Assembly (NCBI RefSeq): GCF_011745145.1
Contig: NZ_CP050191.1
Span: 5,782,473 to 5,846,472, forward strand
Length of the DNA stretch: 64,000 nucleotides
Direction: 5' to 3'
Origin: Mycobacterium sp. DL440
GTDB taxonomy: Bacteria > Actinomycetota > Actinomycetes > Mycobacteriales > Mycobacteriaceae
Each line of letters opens with the position of its first letter. The first letter of the stretch is position 1. The position numbers and the translations under genes are program-made. Positions 62,838 to 64,000 of the stretch are shown in pieces. The notes beneath the pieces were generated by a model, which ran no database searches, had not been told where the DNA came from, and worked only from the letters and a program-made list of their open reading frames with translations.

Positions 62838-63266
62838 CTAGAAGGGGCTGCTGTTGGCCTGGTGCTTGGAGGATTCCGGGCGCGGTCCGAATCGGCGGAT
62901 GTAGTCCTCGTGCTTCTGCCGGTCCTTCTTGTACTGGATCTCATCGACCAGGTTGGGATCGAGGCCGTGCTGCGCCAGCCGGTGGCGGCGCCAGATCTTG
63001 TTGAGCGCGAGCGCCATCAAGATGGCCCAGGTATAGATCGGCACGGTCATCTCGATGTGCACGTACAGCGATGCGGGCAGCAGCCAGAGTGGCGCCAATA
63101 CGAACAGTGGCGGGATCGCCATCCGGATCAAATGGCGGCGCACGGCCCCATGGTCGGCCAGGTCGTGAGCCACCCAGTCCCGCATGGAATCGGGCAACCG
63201 CTTGCCATAGCAGTAGGCGATGTACTGAAAGAGGTTGGGACGGTCTTTGGTTTTCTGGCCGGCCAT
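62838..63266 (-). CDS. DUF5313-type small membrane protein (copy 2)
   Basis: A 142-residue paralogue of the gene at 25498-25917, with NLFQYIAYCYGKRLPDSMRDW and two helices. The C-terminal tail is charged and ends FGPRPESSKHQANSS. ATG 63266. It follows the MarR gene by 15 nt on the same strand, so they form an operon. Confidence 0.82.
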   Translation of the reverse strand: MAGQKTKDRPNLFQYIAYCYGKRLPDSMRDWVAHDLADHGAVRRHLIRMAIPPLFVLAPLWLLPASLYVHIEMTVPIYTWAILMALALNKIWRRHRLAQHGLDPNLVDEIQYKKDRQKHEDYIRRFGPRPESSKHQANSSPF

Positions 63267-63281
63267 GATGGCCTCCTCGGG

Positions 63282-63797
63282 TCAGTCGGTGAGTGAATTG
63301 GCCGCCAGTGCAGCCACGTTGATACGGGTCAACACCCGATGCAGCTCTTCGAGTTCGGCGAGGCTGACGCCCAGGCGCTCCACCACTGCGGGTGGGATGG
63401 CCAGGGCCCGTTCACGCAGGGCGATCCCCGCCTCGGTGAGAGTGACATCGGTCGCGCGCTCATCGTCGGCCCGGCGGCTGCGGGTCAGCAGGCCGAGCGC
63501 TTCCAGCCGTTTGAGCATCGGTGAGAGCGTCGCCGAGTCGAGCTGCAACGCGGAGGCGATCTCTTTGACCGACAGCGGCGGAATGCCTCCGGAGGCGGAC
63601 CGTTGGTGATCCCACAATGCCAGCATCACCAGGTACTGAGGATGGGTCAGGCCCAGCGGCTCCAGCAGTGGCCGGTAAACGGCGAGCACGGCGCGGTTGC
63701 TGACGGCCAGCGCGAAACAGACCTGTCGCTCGAGGGCCAGGGGATCGGCGCCGAGCTCCCCGGAGGGTGCAGCAGTCGCTTCGGATACTGCGGTCAT
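63282..63797 (-). CDS. MarR-family regulator, OhrR-like
   Basis: A 171-residue winged-helix regulator. The segment QVCFALAVSNRAVLAVYRPLLEPLGLTHPQYLVMLALW matches OhrR-type peroxide sensors, in which this Cys is oxidised. DNA-binding part: SVKEIASALQLDSATLSPMLKRLEALGLL, wing RSRRADDERATDVTLTEAG. No ohr gene is beside it. ATG 63797. Inverted repeat upstream. Confidence 0.88.
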   Translation of the reverse strand: MTAVSEATAAPSGELGADPLALERQVCFALAVSNRAVLAVYRPLLEPLGLTHPQYLVMLALWDHQRSASGGIPPLSVKEIASALQLDSATLSPMLKRLEALGLLTRSRRADDERATDVTLTEAGIALRERALAIPPAVVERLGVSLAELEELHRVLTRINVAALAANSLTD

Positions 63798-63806
63798 ACT
63801 TAGAAC

Positions 63807-63827
63807 GTACCCTAATAGTTAGGGTAC
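63807..63827. promoter_or_regulatory. 9-3-9 perfect inverted repeat, candidate OhrR/MarR operator
   Basis: GTACCCTAA-TAG-TTAGGGTAC lies 10 bp upstream of the MarR gene. TA-rich inverted repeats of this size are usual for MarR/OhrR dimers. It could also act on the Crp gene side, though that gene is convergent to none here. Confidence 0.65.
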
Positions 63828-63852
63828 TAACAATGTCTGTGTGGTCACATGG

Positions 63853-64000
63853 TCAGTGCGCGCGCTTGGCCAACCGTTCAGCGTTGTCGATCAGGATGCT
63901 GCGGCCCTGCACGCGGATCCAGCCGCGTTGCGCGAAGTCCGACAGCGCCTTGTTGACCGTCTCCCGCGAGGAGCCCACGAGTTGGGCGATCTCTTCCTGG
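63853..64000 (-). CDS. crp: Crp/Fnr-family regulator, C-terminal end (cut by window end)
   Basis: The last 48 residues: [36 protein letters not shown], the DNA-recognition helix-turn-helix of mycobacterial cAMP-receptor-type Crp (Rv3676-like). The cAMP-binding domain lies outside the window. Confidence 0.88.
   Translation of the reverse strand, partial: QEEIAQLVGSSRETVNKALSDFAQRGWIRVQGRSILIDNAERLAKRAH

Noticed and set aside
1..64000. tRNA, rRNA or tmRNA genes
   Set aside because: No cloverleaf or conserved T-loop sequence was noticed on either strand by eye; a tRNA scan was not possible.

Overview
The window reads as a chromosome segment of a mycobacterium, probably a rapidly growing or environmental one. 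The evidence is high GC with NNG/NNC codon preference, a full-length EmbB-type arabinosyltransferase, mycobacterial-style Rv2525c-like, L,D-transpeptidase, CcdA and Crp proteins, and many TetR regulators beside catabolic enzymes. No rRNA, tRNA, CRISPR array or origin was found.

Layout. 0-4.4 kb: the end of a P450-ferredoxin-SDR operon, then a UvrA paralogue. 4.4-9.1 kb: an MFS exporter fused to a winged-helix-like domain, and a two-component system divergent from a small secreted protein with duplicated Cys/FPDP motifs. 9.1-13.2 kb: a TetR gene with a broken phosphotransferase remnant, divergent from an orphan EmbB paralogue. 13.4-16.9 kb: a GntR regulator, a lone sigma region-4 protein, a Tat-exported DUF1906 protein and a long-form GAPDH. 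17.0-19.1 kb: a tightly coupled ECF sigma / Ogt / 2OG-oxygenase / Ada-zinc-domain operon, probably for alkylation damage. 19.2-25.5 kb: TetR with a flavin dehydrogenase, then an L,D-transpeptidase divergent from DsbA-CcdA-BlaI-M56 across a perfect 25-bp palindrome. 25.5-40.4 kb: DUF5313/ArsR, a VapBC pair, secreted thioredoxin, lipase, DUF1214 and sulfotransferase genes, GH6 cellulase, SDR, VOC with a broken RidA remnant, beta-propeller, ThiD-like kinase, PhzF and a repeat lipoprotein. 40.4-47.7 kb: Rieske oxygenase, VOC, tartrate dehydrogenase-like, SDR, acyl-CoA dehydrogenase and TetR genes.

47,650-53,375 is the standout. It is a 5.7-kb block of visibly different composition, bounded by 26-bp terminal inverted repeats (25/26 identical, starting 5'-TGTCGAG) and flanked by a 9-bp direct repeat GGCGGGGGC. 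It sits in the last codons of a DUF2834-type gene and has no recognisable transposase. It carries an unrecognised alpha-helical protein, a truncated protein resembling the ApeA N-terminal domain, and a 1181-residue repeat protein with a PIN-like C-terminal region. I infer a non-autonomous mobile element carrying possible phage-defence cargo.

53.4-64 kb: an exported coiled-coil / peptidase-like protein, TetR with a four-gene membrane operon containing COX III/IV-like subunits but no catalytic subunit, a beta-lactamase-fold lipoprotein, an ABC-F ATPase, MFS plus GntR, OhrR-like MarR plus a second DUF5313 protein, and the C-terminus of Crp.

Many regulators here have near-perfect palindromes beside their promoters. 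Several gene pairs overlap by ATGA or GTGA and are probably translationally coupled. Family names come from recognition by eye; no database search was run.
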